Shown here: positions 36,355 through 44,068 of the stretch, piece by piece
Numbering within the stretch: the stretch's first letter is position 1
How the letters are laid out: every line of letters starts with the position of its first letter
NCBI GenBank assembly: GCA_003228685.1
Contig: QIFC01000107.1
Location: forward strand, 1 to 44,068
DNA length: 44,068 nucleotides
DNA from: Chloroflexota bacterium
GTDB taxonomy: Bacteria > Chloroflexota > Dehalococcoidia > DSTF01 > RBG-16-68-14
Direction: 5' to 3'
The notes under the pieces: generated by a model
Told to the model about the DNA's origin: nothing
The model's database searches: none
Seen by the model: only the letters and a program-made list of their open reading frames with translations
Made by a program: the position numbers and the translations under genes

Positions 36355-36870
36355 GTGAACTGGCTCGATGGGGCCATCCTCGCGCTGGTCATCTGGCTGA
36401 CGTTTGCCGCGTTCAAGGCTGGATTCATTCGTGAGACCGTGACCGTTGTCGCGGCAGTCTTTGGCATCATCCTAGCCGGGCTGTTCTACGAAGACCTGGC
36501 TGAGGACGTGTTGGTGTTCATCGACAACGAGACGTTCGCTCGCATCGTTGGGTTCGCAATGGTCTTCGGCGCGATTGTGCTGGCCGGCCAGATGCTGGCG
36601 ATGATCCTGAAGCCGACGGTCAATCTGCTGCAGCTTGGTATCTTCGATCAGTTGGCGGGCGCCGCCTTCGGCTTCGTGAAGGCGATCGTGTTCATCCAGA
36701 TCTTCCTGATCCTCTTCATCACCTACCCCAAGTGGGGGCTGGACGAGACGATTGACGAATCGGTATTCGGCTCGCTGACCGTGCGCATGGTCGAGCGCGT
36801 GCCGGTCATCGTGCAGATGCTCCCCGGCGAGTTCGAGGACGAAGTAGACCAGTTCGTCGACCAGTTGTAG
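36355..36870 (+). CDS. CvpA-family membrane protein
   Basis: 171 residues from GTG 36355. Four hydrophobic segments are visible (WLDGAILALVIWLTFAAFKA, VTVVAAVFGIILAGLFY, IVGFAMVFGAIVLAGQML, FGFVKAIVFIQIFLILFI), followed by a short acidic cytosolic tail. CvpA was named for colicin V production and affects envelope physiology in enterobacteria; the molecular role is unsettled. It stands alone and is convergent with comM across a triple hairpin. Confidence 0.83.
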   Translation: MNWLDGAILALVIWLTFAAFKAGFIRETVTVVAAVFGIILAGLFYEDLAEDVLVFIDNETFARIVGFAMVFGAIVLAGQMLAMILKPTVNLLQLGIFDQLAGAAFGFVKAIVFIQIFLILFITYPKWGLDETIDESVFGSLTVRMVERVPVIVQMLPGEFEDEVDQFVDQL

Positions 36871-36960
36871 AGCTGCCCTGAGGGGCAGCTTGAAGTTGGC
36901 CTGCGGGCCAACTTCCCTTCCGCCGTCTGGCCAAGTCCAAGCCGTCCCCGCAGGGACGGC
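36871..36960. terminator. Three tandem perfect hairpins between cvpA and comM
   Basis: 36871-36890 has 8-bp arms AGCTGCCC/GGGCAGCT with loop TGAG. 36892-36915 has 10-bp arms GAAGTTGGCC/GGCCAACTTC with loop TGCG. 36941-36960 has 8-bp arms GCCGTCCC/GGGACGGC with loop CGCA. All have 4-base loops and none is followed by a T-run. The position between two convergent stops suggests bidirectional termination or mRNA end protection. Confidence 0.65.
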
Positions 36961-36961
36961 C

Positions 36962-38491
36962 CTAGGCCCGCAAGCGCTGCCTGTACTGCACGGCCTCCGC
37001 CAGGTGTGCCGACGCGATGCGTTCCGCGCCGGCCATGTCCGCGATCGTGCGCGCGAGCTTCAGCACGCGATGAAACGCGCGCGCCGATAGCGATAGCTGC
37101 GTCATCGCCAGCTTGAGCAGCGGTTGCGCCTGCTCGTCCAGCAGCGCCTGGCAGTGCTTGCGCACCTCGGTGGGCGTCATCTCGGCGTTGCAGATCAGCG
37201 CGCTGCCGACGAAGCGCTGCCGCTGTACCGCCCGCCCTTGGCTGACCCGCTCGCGGACGGCCGCCGACGGCTCTCCCGTCGCGATGCCCGCCAGCTTTTC
37301 GTAGTCGACGCGGGGCACCTCGACGAAGATGTCGATGCGGTCGAGCAGGGGACCGGAGATGCGCTTCTGATAGCGGCTGACGGTTGCCTCGGAGCACGTG
37401 CACTCCTTCGTGGGATCGCCGTAGAAACCGCAGGGGCAGGGATTCATGGCCGCGACGAGCATGAAGTTCGCGGGGAAGGTGACCGTCGATTGCGCGCGCG
37501 CGATGGTCACGACGCGGTCCTCGACCGGCTGGCGGAGCACCTCCAGCACTTGCTGGCTGAACTCGGGCAGCTCGTCGAGGAAGAGCACGCCGCGATGGCT
37601 GAGGCTGATCTCGCCGGGACGCGGCCGCCTGCCGCCGCCGACCAATCCGGCGTGGCTGATCGTGTGGTGCGGCGCTCGGAACGGCCGCTGCCTGATCAGC
37701 GGTGTGTCGGAAGGCAGCAGGCCGCTGACGCTGTAGATCTTCGTCACGCCCAGCGCCTCCTCGGACGTCATTTCAGGCAAGATGCCCGGCAGCGCTCGCG
37801 CCAGCAGCGTTTTGCCAGCGCCGGGCGGGCCGGCCATTAGCACGTTATGGCCGCCGGACGCCGCCACTTCGAGCGCGCGCTTGACGTGCTCCTGGCCGCG
37901 GACCTCGCCGAAGTCAGTACCCTCCCAGAGAGGCGCGCTCTCGGGCGCGCTGCCGTTGCGATGATACTGCGGGATGTCGTTGGTGCCGCTGAGGTGTTCC
38001 ATCATGCGCTTGAGCGTGGGAACCGGCAGGATCTGGACGCCGTCGATCAGCGATGCCTCGTCCGCGTCGGCATCCGGCACGCAGACGGTCTCGATGCCGC
38101 GCTCTTTCGCGAGCCCGACCATGGGCAGGACGCCCTGAGCGTGCCTGACCTTGCCATTGAGCGCCAGCTCTCCGAGGAAGACTGTCTTCCCCACGTCGCC
38201 GAAGCCTTGCTGCGACGCGATCAGGATGCCGACGGCGATCGGCAGGTCGTAGGCCGGGCCTTCTTTGCGCAGGTCGGCGGGCGCCAGGTTGACAGTGATG
38301 CGGCTCCTGGGGAACGGGAAGCCGGAGTTCTGGATCGCGGAGCGCACGCGGTCCTTGGCCTCCTGCACGGCGGCGTCCGGCAGCCCGACGATCGAGAACG
38401 CTGGCATGCCGCGCGCGATGTCGACTTCGACATCGACCAGCTCGCCGTCGAGCCCGACGATCGCGCAGGAGTGCACCTTCGCCAGTGCCAT
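36962..38491 (-). CDS. comM: ComM/YifB-type Mg-chelatase-like AAA+ ATPase
   Basis: 509 residues. An N-terminal ChlI-like domain starts MALAKVHSCAIVGLDGELVD. Walker A is GPPGAGKTLLARALPG and Walker B is VLFLDELPEFSQ. The family block RQPVEDRVVTIARAQSTVTF and a CxxC-type segment (NPCPCGFYGDPTKECTCSE) follow. In naturally competent bacteria ComM drives branch migration during transformation; it is also conserved in non-competent lineages. There is no clear operon partner; the gene is bordered by repeat R1 at its start. Confidence 0.93.
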   Translation of the reverse strand: MALAKVHSCAIVGLDGELVDVEVDIARGMPAFSIVGLPDAAVQEAKDRVRSAIQNSGFPFPRSRITVNLAPADLRKEGPAYDLPIAVGILIASQQGFGDVGKTVFLGELALNGKVRHAQGVLPMVGLAKERGIETVCVPDADADEASLIDGVQILPVPTLKRMMEHLSGTNDIPQYHRNGSAPESAPLWEGTDFGEVRGQEHVKRALEVAASGGHNVLMAGPPGAGKTLLARALPGILPEMTSEEALGVTKIYSVSGLLPSDTPLIRQRPFRAPHHTISHAGLVGGGRRPRPGEISLSHRGVLFLDELPEFSQQVLEVLRQPVEDRVVTIARAQSTVTFPANFMLVAAMNPCPCGFYGDPTKECTCSEATVSRYQKRISGPLLDRIDIFVEVPRVDYEKLAGIATGEPSAAVRERVSQGRAVQRQRFVGSALICNAEMTPTEVRKHCQALLDEQAQPLLKLAMTQLSLSARAFHRVLKLARTIADMAGAERIASAHLAEAVQYRQRLRA

Positions 38492-38503
38492 TCGTGCCCT
38501 CGC

Positions 38504-38650
38504 TAGCTAGGGGGTCGACACCAGAAGGGAAGTTTGTTTCGCAGAATCGCCCTTTTGCTGCCTACGCCCATGATCCTTTGCCTGCTATGAGCCGCCGGCC
38601 CGGTTGTTACGCCACAGTATGCCACATAGAACGCCCGTTCTGCAAGCGTG
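38504..38650. repeat. Direct repeat R1 flanking the one-TM protein gene
   Basis: About 147 bp starting TAGCTAGGG and running through TCGACACC, AATCGCCCTTT, CTACGCCC and CCGGCCCGG to TGCAAGCGTG. It aligns over its full length with 39526-39673 in the same orientation at roughly 75% identity. It begins shortly upstream of the comM start. Confidence 0.8.
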
Positions 38651-38699
38651 GCCGAACTGTGGAGACGCCATGCTATGCTGCTTGGCTTGAATTTTCTGG

Positions 38700-39452
38700 T
38701 CAATCGAGTGTTGGGATGTTGAGATTCTTGGTAGCTGCGAGGCCGGCATTGGTTATTTCGTCGAGCGCCTGCAACTGTTCACAGATAGAGATCATCTCTC
38801 TATCTTGATGCAGGCGCTTTAGGTCTCCACGACTGGCCAAGTGAAGCTCTTGTGCTCTAGAAATTGCAGCACCAAGCAGACTAGAGAATTGAGTGTATGC
38901 ATCTGTCAGCCCCATCTGAGTCGAGACAAAGTTCTCGGCGTCGCCATACCAGGATGCAAGATTCTTAGGCTGAGGAGGGATATTCTTGTAAAACTGGATA
39001 ACCTGATGCCGAATGCCGATTTCGAAAGCGAAGATGGTTTCATGCATAGCAGCGGCGGCGTTGCTCGTCAACCTATGGATCGCTAAGCATCCCGTAAGTT
39101 GAACCGCTAGAGAAACGCCATGTGTGTTGATTGTTGGAAGAGGCTCGGGAATAGCTTTGGGAATGTCTTCGGGAATCAATGAGAAACTAGGTTCTTGAAG
39201 GGTCTTATGGACGTACGCGAGGAGCGTCCCTGTCATTCTGTGGCTGTATTCCATCAATTCAAGCCATCGATCAATCCCTTCCTTCAGAGCGCGCACTCCA
39301 TCTTCAATCAGATACCTCCGGGCGTCGAGCCTTTCCTGCTCTCTCGTAATTTGGTATGCGCCGAAGAGTAAACCGAAGAGGAGGCCAAAACCACCAAAGA
39401 AAGTAGCAACGACACTCCATGCGTCTGCGGTCAGTCCTAGGAATTCTCCCAC
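38700..39452 (-). CDS. Hypothetical one-TM membrane protein on an insertion
   Basis: 250 residues, no family recognised. There is one N-terminal membrane helix (~10-32: WSVVATFFGGFGLLFGLLFG), then a long helical cytosolic part with EQERLDARRYLIEDGVRALK and LNIPTLD at the end. Composition is clearly poorer in GC than the neighbours and uses codons such as ATA, TTG and AGA more often. The gene lies alone between two diverged direct repeats. Proteins of this shape occur among accessory and phage-defence effectors, but nothing here proves such a role. Confidence 0.65.
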   Translation of the reverse strand: MGEFLGLTADAWSVVATFFGGFGLLFGLLFGAYQITREQERLDARRYLIEDGVRALKEGIDRWLELMEYSHRMTGTLLAYVHKTLQEPSFSLIPEDIPKAIPEPLPTINTHGVSLAVQLTGCLAIHRLTSNAAAAMHETIFAFEIGIRHQVIQFYKNIPPQPKNLASWYGDAENFVSTQMGLTDAYTQFSSLLGAAISRAQELHLASRGDLKRLHQDREMISICEQLQALDEITNAGLAATKNLNIPTLD

Positions 39453-39525
39453 AGTACCACCCTTCCTTCAAGTGCTGGCCGTCGTCTGGTTCGAGGGATA
39501 GTCGCCAATGTCGCTCGTGTCTGGA

Positions 39526-39673
39526 TAGCTAGGGAATCGACACCCGAGGGAAGTTCGTTTTGCAAAATCGCCCTTTCGCTATCTACGCCCGATTTTTCTT
39601 TTTCGCGCTAAGGGCCGCCCGGCCCGATTATTGTGCGACAGAGTATCGCATACTGAGCGCCTGCCTTGCAAGT
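39526..39673. repeat. Direct repeat R2 flanking the one-TM protein gene
   Basis: Partner of R1 in the same orientation. Shared landmarks are TAGCTAGGG, TCGACACC, AATCGCCCTTT, CTACGCCC, a GGCCGCCCGGCCC-type block and TGCAAG. The gene-free stretch 39453-39752 (300 bp) consists of this repeat, an unassigned 70-bp leader and a dockerin-like remnant. Confidence 0.8.
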
Positions 39674-39687
39674 GCATAAGGCGCTAT

Positions 39688-39752
39688 TCAAAACAGCTCC
39701 AACAGCAGGCGCGCGTTATGCTGCAGCAGCAGGCCCGCGCTGTGTTGCCAGC
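39688..39752 (-). pseudogene. Remnant of a dockerin-type C-terminus
   Basis: The minus-strand reading ends in SAGLLLQHNARLLLELF and a TGA. It closely resembles, in protein and DNA, the last residues of the dockerin-bearing esterase at 40762 (AALLLQHDAGLLPDLPS). No start or full calcium loop is left. It sits just downstream of the DUF1295 gene stop and is probably a leftover of a deleted or rearranged gene. Confidence 0.4.
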
Positions 39753-40640
39753 TCAGCGTGCGAACCAAGGGATGAGTGCGGAGGTGTGCTGCATCCGCTC
39801 GGCGTAATCGGGCCGCCGTTCCAGGCTGCGCTTGTCGAGCATGGGGATGCTCACGATGAGGAACATGGCGGTAATCGCCAGCGGGCCGGCGAGCGTCCAC
39901 CACCAATCGCCGGGTCGCGCCGCGACGCCGAAGAGCCAGAGGCCCCACCAGAACGAGATTTCGCCGAAGTAGTTCGGGTGTCGCGAGTAGCGCCAGAGGC
40001 CGCTGTCCAACGTTTCGCCAGGCTGGCGCTTCTGGACGAACGCGCGCAGTTGTTCATCGGCCAGCGTTTCGATGGCGATCGCGCCCGCGGTGACGACGAT
40101 GGCAACGGCGTCGAGCCAGCCGAGCGGGCGGTGGCCGAACATCGCGGGGTAGAGCGCAAGGCAGCCGAGGTAGACCTGCGCCGTGGGGAACAGATGGATG
40201 CCAAAGAAGCTCGCGCCCCAGTACGCGCTGCCCGCGCTGCGCCGGATGTCGGAATAGCGCCAATCCTCGTGGTGCATGCCCGGCCAGCCCCGCGCCCAGT
40301 TGAACGTGAGACGCAGGCCCCAGGCGGCGACTAAGGCGAACACGAGCCAGTCTCGGGCGCCCCCATTCATGAGGTACAGGGCGATGATGGGCGGGGCAAC
40401 GCTCCAATACGGGTCGTACATCGACGAGTTGCGCATGATGACGCTCGCCGCGAATATCACGATTGTCCCGGTGAGGTCGGCCACCGCGACCACGGCGAGC
40501 GGGTGCCAGTCGCGGACGATCCAGCCGGCAGCCACCGCTGCCGCGATCGCGACGACATACGCAACGGCCACGACGGCAAAGGCCGCCCCTCGGTTCAGGT
40601 CCCGGCCGACATGAGATGTATTGGTCGCGGTCACGACCAC
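39753..40640 (-). CDS. DUF1295 membrane protein (isoprenylcysteine methyltransferase/steroid reductase-like fold)
   Basis: 295 residues with about seven membrane segments. The signature blocks are MYDPYWSVAPP, LRLTFNWARGWPGMHHEDWR and LWRYSRHPNYFGEISFWWG, the last being the cofactor-binding block of this superfamily, ending near DYAERMQHTSALIPWF. Family members reduce or methylate lipid-like substrates; this one's substrate is unknown. The longest frame begins at GTG 40640; GTG 40634 lies six bases after TATCAT and is an alternative. Three 7-bp tandem repeats lie upstream. Confidence 0.85.
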   Translation of the reverse strand: MVVTATNTSHVGRDLNRGAAFAVVAVAYVVAIAAAVAAGWIVRDWHPLAVVAVADLTGTIVIFAASVIMRNSSMYDPYWSVAPPIIALYLMNGGARDWLVFALVAAWGLRLTFNWARGWPGMHHEDWRYSDIRRSAGSAYWGASFFGIHLFPTAQVYLGCLALYPAMFGHRPLGWLDAVAIVVTAGAIAIETLADEQLRAFVQKRQPGETLDSGLWRYSRHPNYFGEISFWWGLWLFGVAARPGDWWWTLAGPLAITAMFLIVSIPMLDKRSLERRPDYAERMQHTSALIPWFAR

Positions 40641-40761
40641 ATGATAGACGAGACGGAGGGTCGAGGGTCGAGGGTCAAGAGCAAGCTAAAGCGTCCGCCA
40701 AGAAGTCCAGCGGTCTGGCTGGTAACACCGCGTGGGAGCGTGTCACATATAGACTGGGGCC

Positions 40762-41982
40762 CTAGCTCGGCAGATCGGGCAGCAGGCCTGCGTCGTGTTG
40801 CAGCAGCAGGGCGGCGTCTCGCGAATCGATCACGCCGTCGCCGTTCACGTCGGCCTCGCTGGCGCACGAGACGCTGGCGAGCAGATCCGCCGATTGCTGG
40901 AGCACGAGCGACGCGTCGATGCTGTTCACGCTGCCGTCGCAGTTTGCGTCGCCCGCCAGGAAGGCGAGCGGGTGCTCCTGAAAGAACTCCCACATCAAGT
41001 CGGTGGCGCGTATCTCGCTGTCGGGGTCCTGTGCTCCCGGCCAGACATGCCTGCCGCCGTCGATCACATAGAGCGCGACGGCCGCATCCGCGTCGCAATT
41101 GTCGTATTGCAGCAAGACCACGCGCTCCGTCACGGGCTGCTCCGTAGGCTCGCCCTCGCAGCCGTTGTGCTCCGCCCAGGCCGGCATCACGTCCAGCTCG
41201 ATGTTGCGCAGCGTGAACGGAAAGCCCTGCAGGCCGACGGGCCCACCCTGGAACGGCACGACGGTGTCCGCCGTCCCGTGGAAGGCGACGACGGGGACCG
41301 GGCGGGCCGAAACGCAGGCGGCCTCTGCGCCTAGATCGGAGGACCATGGCGGGTAGTAGACCCCGGCAACCGGAGCGATCGCCGCGATCCTGTCTGAGAG
41401 GTCGCAGGCGAGGCGCACGGCCATCATCGCCCCGTTCGAGACGCCGGTAGCAAAGATGCGCGATTCGTCGATGCAGAGCCGCGAGCCGATGTCGTCCAAA
41501 AGATCGGCGATGAACGAGACGTCGTCCGGATCGCCTGGAATGAACCTAAGGAAGTTCCAGTGGCTGGAGGGCAGGAAGTCTGTCGATACGCCCTGAGGCG
41601 TCACGAGAATGAAGCCTTCCTCATCAGCTTTCTCGGGCAGCTCGCTGTAGTCCGCATGCTGGGCCGCGCCGCCGCCGAGCCCATGCAGGTTCAGCACCAC
41701 CGGGGTAGGGCTGCCGCCGTCGTACGAGGGCGGTACGTGCAGGATGAACGATCGCGTCCAGTCGCCGCTGGTGATCGTCTGATCGAAGTCGCCGGCGTCA
41801 TGCGCGCGGGCGGGATCGCAGCCGGACGAGCCGGCGCCCCCGCCCGATCCGTCCGCCGCTCTCGCCACGGCCACGGCTCGGTCCGTTGCCGCGTCTGTAT
41901 CGAGGTACAGCGACGACAGGCCCACCAACGCGCCGATCGCGAGCGCCAGCGCACACAGAGCTAACAGGACTTGTTTGGTCAT
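40762..41982 (-). CDS. Secreted PHB-depolymerase/feruloyl-esterase-like hydrolase with dockerin-type module
   Basis: 406 residues. An N-terminal signal/anchor (VLLALCALALAIGALVGLSS) directs export. The alpha/beta hydrolase region (~75-320) has VVLNLHGLGGGAAQHADYSE, the nucleophile elbow GVSNGAMMAVRLAC, AFHGTADTVVPFQG with Asp, and the His in DGGRHVWPG. Residues ~340-406 form a dockerin-like pair of calcium loops: GDANCDGSVNSIDASLVLQQ and DVNGDGVIDSRDAALLLQHD. It probably deacylates polyesters or plant polymers at the cell surface. The first linker (~35-55) is Gly/Ser/Ala-rich. AAGGAG precedes the ATG. Confidence 0.88.
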   Translation of the reverse strand: MTKQVLLALCALALAIGALVGLSSLYLDTDAATDRAVAVARAADGSGGGAGSSGCDPARAHDAGDFDQTITSGDWTRSFILHVPPSYDGGSPTPVVLNLHGLGGGAAQHADYSELPEKADEEGFILVTPQGVSTDFLPSSHWNFLRFIPGDPDDVSFIADLLDDIGSRLCIDESRIFATGVSNGAMMAVRLACDLSDRIAAIAPVAGVYYPPWSSDLGAEAACVSARPVPVVAFHGTADTVVPFQGGPVGLQGFPFTLRNIELDVMPAWAEHNGCEGEPTEQPVTERVVLLQYDNCDADAAVALYVIDGGRHVWPGAQDPDSEIRATDLMWEFFQEHPLAFLAGDANCDGSVNSIDASLVLQQSADLLASVSCASEADVNGDGVIDSRDAALLLQHDAGLLPDLPS

Positions 41983-42081
41983 CGGCCGCTCCTTCTGCCG
42001 TTCTCGCGGTCTGCGATGCTACCTCTCCGGAGAGGAATTGTAGAGCATCTCCGAGCTAGACCAGTATCGGCGCTCGCTATC

Positions 42082-43485
42082 TTACCGCGGGTCGATTGGC
42101 GTGATCACGCCCAGGCGCTCTTCGACGGCCTCCGCCGCGTCCAGGCAGAGGTCCTCGCGATAACGCGGCCCGATGATCTGCACGCCTTGAGGCAGTCCGT
42201 TGGCCTCTCCCACGGGAAGGGCGACCGAGGGCAGCCCCAACAGGTTAGCAAGCGTGGCGAGTCGCAGCGCGTCTAGCACCGCATGCGCCTCGTCTGCCCC
42301 GGCAAGGTCATAGCCCAGCGCGTACGGTTGCATGGTGGAGACCGGCCCGAGCACCAGGGGCCAGTCCTCCTGGAACTGGGCCCAGGCGCGGGCGATGGCG
42401 AAGCGCGTCGCGAATCCGGCGATGTAGTCCTGGAGATTGAGCGGAGGAACGGCCTCCACTCCCAGCTTCACAAATCGCAACGCGTCCGGCGACGCGAGCT
42501 GCTCGAGGAGCGGCAGGTACTGCGTGTGTACCTCCGTGATCACGAGCTGCTGGAACAGCTCGCGGGCCTCCGCCGCCTGCGGCGGCTCGACCTCTTCCAC
42601 CGTGTATCCAGCGTCCGCGAGCGCCTCGGCCGCTCTGCGCACGCCCGCTGCTATGTCTGAGTGCACGCCCTCTCCCGCCGGGTCCGCGGTGACCGCCACG
42701 CGCACCGGGCCTGCCGGCGCATGATGCAGCGGCGCAGGCGTCCAACTGGGGTCTCGCGCGTCGGGGCCGCTCATCGATCCCAGTGCGAGGCGTAGGTCCC
42801 GCACGTGCCGCGCCATGGGACCGAAGACGGCGAAGAGTTGGAACGTGCTCGCCGGTTCGGGCGATGGCGGCGCGGCCGCTCTGGGCACGCGGCCCATCGT
42901 CGGCCGGAGTGAGGCGATCCCGCAGCACTGCGAAGGCCAGCGCAACGAGCCGGCGTAGTCGCCACCCATGCCCAAGGGCGTCATGCCCGCCGCTAGCGCA
43001 ACCGCTTCGCCCCCGCTGGAGCCGCCCGGCGTTCTGCCCGCGTCCCAGGGGTTCTTCGTCGCGCCGTGCAGCGCATTGTCCGTGTGGACCCGCAGGCCGA
43101 GGTCCGGCATGTTCGTCCGGGCGATGGGGATTGCTCCCGCCGCCCGGAGCTGCGCGATATGAGGCGCATCGACATCGGGCACGGCGTCGGCCAGGGCAAC
43201 GATTCCCTGTGTCGTCGCCGACCCAGCTAGGTCGATGCTCTCCTTCACCGTCATCGGGACGCCGTGGAGCGGGCCGACGGCGTCGCGGCGCTGGAGCGCC
43301 TTGTCCGCTTCGGCGGCCGCGGCCCGTGCCTCGTCCGCCAGCACCACGGTCACCGCGTTCAGGGCCGGGTTCACCGCCTCGATGCGCGCCAGGTGCGCGT
43401 CGACCACGTCGCTGCTCGTCAGCTCCCTGCCGGCGATCGCCGCGGCGAGGTCCGCTGCTCCCATCCTCCACACTTCGTCCGTCAT
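42082..43485 (-). CDS. Amidase-signature family amidase
   Basis: 467 residues from ATG 43485 with AAGGGA upstream; the longer frame upstream lacks family similarity. The catalytic Lys is in GVPMTVKESID. GGSSGGEAVALAAGM gives the cis-Ser, and GGDYAGSLRWPSQCCG gives the nucleophile Ser; most relatives have GSD.GGSIR there, so the loop is slightly diverged. The enzyme hydrolyses an amide; the substrate cannot be told. It is not GatA, because no gatB or gatC is nearby and the C-terminal part differs. It stands alone. Confidence 0.92.
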   Translation of the reverse strand: MTDEVWRMGAADLAAAIAGRELTSSDVVDAHLARIEAVNPALNAVTVVLADEARAAAAEADKALQRRDAVGPLHGVPMTVKESIDLAGSATTQGIVALADAVPDVDAPHIAQLRAAGAIPIARTNMPDLGLRVHTDNALHGATKNPWDAGRTPGGSSGGEAVALAAGMTPLGMGGDYAGSLRWPSQCCGIASLRPTMGRVPRAAAPPSPEPASTFQLFAVFGPMARHVRDLRLALGSMSGPDARDPSWTPAPLHHAPAGPVRVAVTADPAGEGVHSDIAAGVRRAAEALADAGYTVEEVEPPQAAEARELFQQLVITEVHTQYLPLLEQLASPDALRFVKLGVEAVPPLNLQDYIAGFATRFAIARAWAQFQEDWPLVLGPVSTMQPYALGYDLAGADEAHAVLDALRLATLANLLGLPSVALPVGEANGLPQGVQIIGPRYREDLCLDAAEAVEERLGVITPIDPR

Positions 43486-43748
43486 TGCGTGTCCCTTCTC
43501 CGCTGCAGCTCGTCTAGGCGCCGTGAAGCGCATCGTGTTTCGTCGAGCAATCGCCCTGTGCCGAGCCTGGCCAGCGTTGAAGTCTGCCCGCGCGCAGACG
43601 GTTGGATCATGCGCTAGACAGCAGGGGACTGCAAGGGCCGATTGTCGCAAAGCAGCAAACATAGATGTGCAACCAGTCCGCGCGGTAGGGTTTAGCGTTT
43701 GTGCCAACCGACTGTAACCCTGAAGCATTCTTCACGTTATAGGTTGCA

Positions 43749-43825
43749 GGAGCGAGATGAGGAGAGGCGGGGCTCCCCGAATCTCACTCCACCAGAGGCG
43801 CCCGACGAGCCTTCGTCAGGGCGTC
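43749..43825 (+). other. Minihelix ending in ACCA followed by a hairpin
   Basis: GGAGCGAGAT (43749-43758) pairs with ATCTCACTCC (43781-43790) with one mismatch, enclosing GGGGCTCCCC, and is followed directly by ACCA. A second hairpin, GCGCCCGACGA with TCGTCAGGGCGT (about 43798-43824), follows and ends in TTTG. It could be a worn tRNA 3' end with its terminator, or a small RNA. No standard T-loop is present. The rest of the gene-free stretch 43486-44068 shows nothing I can assign apart from the IS-like end. Confidence 0.3.
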
Positions 43826-43978
43826 TTTGTGTATCCAGGAGCTCGCGGAAGCACTCGATCTAACGTCACACCAAGGGTGCGCAGGGCTGGTGATCCTCGG
43901 GCGGGCTGTACGACAAACTGATGCGCCGTCGACATTGCTTTGTAAGTCTGTACAATCGCCCACGTATGACACAACGCG

Positions 43979-44004
43979 TGACCTGCCCCCGAAAACTGGT
44001 CCAG
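43979..44004 (+). mobile_element. Possible IS3-family terminal inverted repeat at the window edge
   Basis: TGACCTGCCCCCGAAAACTG followed by GTCCAG resembles the TGA-starting ends of IS3-family elements (TGACCTGCCCCC... ACTGGTCC). Only about 65 bases remain to the window end, so no transposase gene is visible. The call rests on recalled end consensus. Confidence 0.4.
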
Positions 44005-44068
44005 TCTTTATGACAGTCCGGCCGGGGCTAACCGCGTAGTCCAGTCCGTCCGGAACTCTTCCGTGCTC

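Noticed and set aside
42308..43471. 387-residue minus-strand frame overlapping the amidase in another frame
   Set aside because: Arg/Gly-rich shadow product; the amidase frame carries the catalytic Lys-Ser-Ser motifs.
42082..43485. GatA subunit of the amidotransferase
   Set aside because: gatB and gatC are absent, and the sequence around the nucleophile and the C-terminal half differ from GatA.
43430..43795. Possible tmRNA ending in ACCA
   Set aside because: No tmRNA 5' end, TTCGAC-type element or tag-like reading frame was found in the preceding 350 bases.

Overview
The window is a high-GC bacterial chromosome segment with almost gapless coding. It is most consistent with a Chloroflexota lineage, perhaps Dehalococcoidia-like. 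That placement is an inference from three things: F420-type LLM and PPOX enzymes, an esterase ending in a dockerin-type module, and the style of the heat-shock cluster. No rRNA or other direct taxonomic marker is present. Both extreme ends look like insertion-sequence material (a transposase N-terminus at 1-121 and an IS3-like terminal repeat at 43979-44004), so the sequence may be a contig that stops at repeated elements.

Layout. 0.2-7.5 kb (minus strand) holds translation and housekeeping genes: thrS behind a threonine T-box leader, a HIT protein, a CPA2 cation/proton antiporter overlapping a PII-like regulator, accC-accB, and infC-rpmI-rplT. infC appears to use an AUA start codon. 7.8-8.4 kb carries tRNA-Val(GAC), tRNA-Lys(CUU) and tRNA-Leu(UAG). 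8.4-10.4 kb encodes a pair of oligopeptide ABC ATPases without permeases. These are followed by a frameshifted aminoglycoside-type nucleotidyltransferase, lepA, and two F420/flavin-type enzymes. 14.5-20.1 kb is a tight minus-strand operon pdxS-pdxT-GNAT-R3H/AAA ATPase-tmk-SGNH lipoprotein. 20.2-23.4 kb (plus) carries a stress protein, two TrkA-type subunits, pheA and mutM.

24.0-26.3 kb is an accessory segment: a small HTH protein, an unlisted 59-residue Cys-containing protein with an excellent ribosome binding site, a ParB-like protein and a putative DNA-binding protein. They form one minus-strand operon. The segment is bracketed by two near-identical long hairpins that both contain CACGTG. 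26.3-30.7 kb is a heat-shock locus (dnaJ/cbpA-hspR-clpC-like, divergent from hsp20) with an inverted repeat between the promoters. 30.8-36.9 kb has a DapA-family lyase, a lipoprotein, nadB-nadC, a P-loop kinase, a PAP2 phosphatase and CvpA. 37-38.5 kb is comM. 38.5-39.7 kb is a second accessory insertion: a one-TM protein flanked by two diverged ~147-bp direct repeats. 39.7-43.5 kb has a DUF1295 membrane enzyme, a dockerin-bearing esterase and an amidase.

Most genes serve translation, cofactor supply (PLP, NAD), amino-acid metabolism, ion balance and protein quality control. The best candidates for something undescribed are the hairpin-bracketed ParB operon and the repeat-flanked membrane protein.
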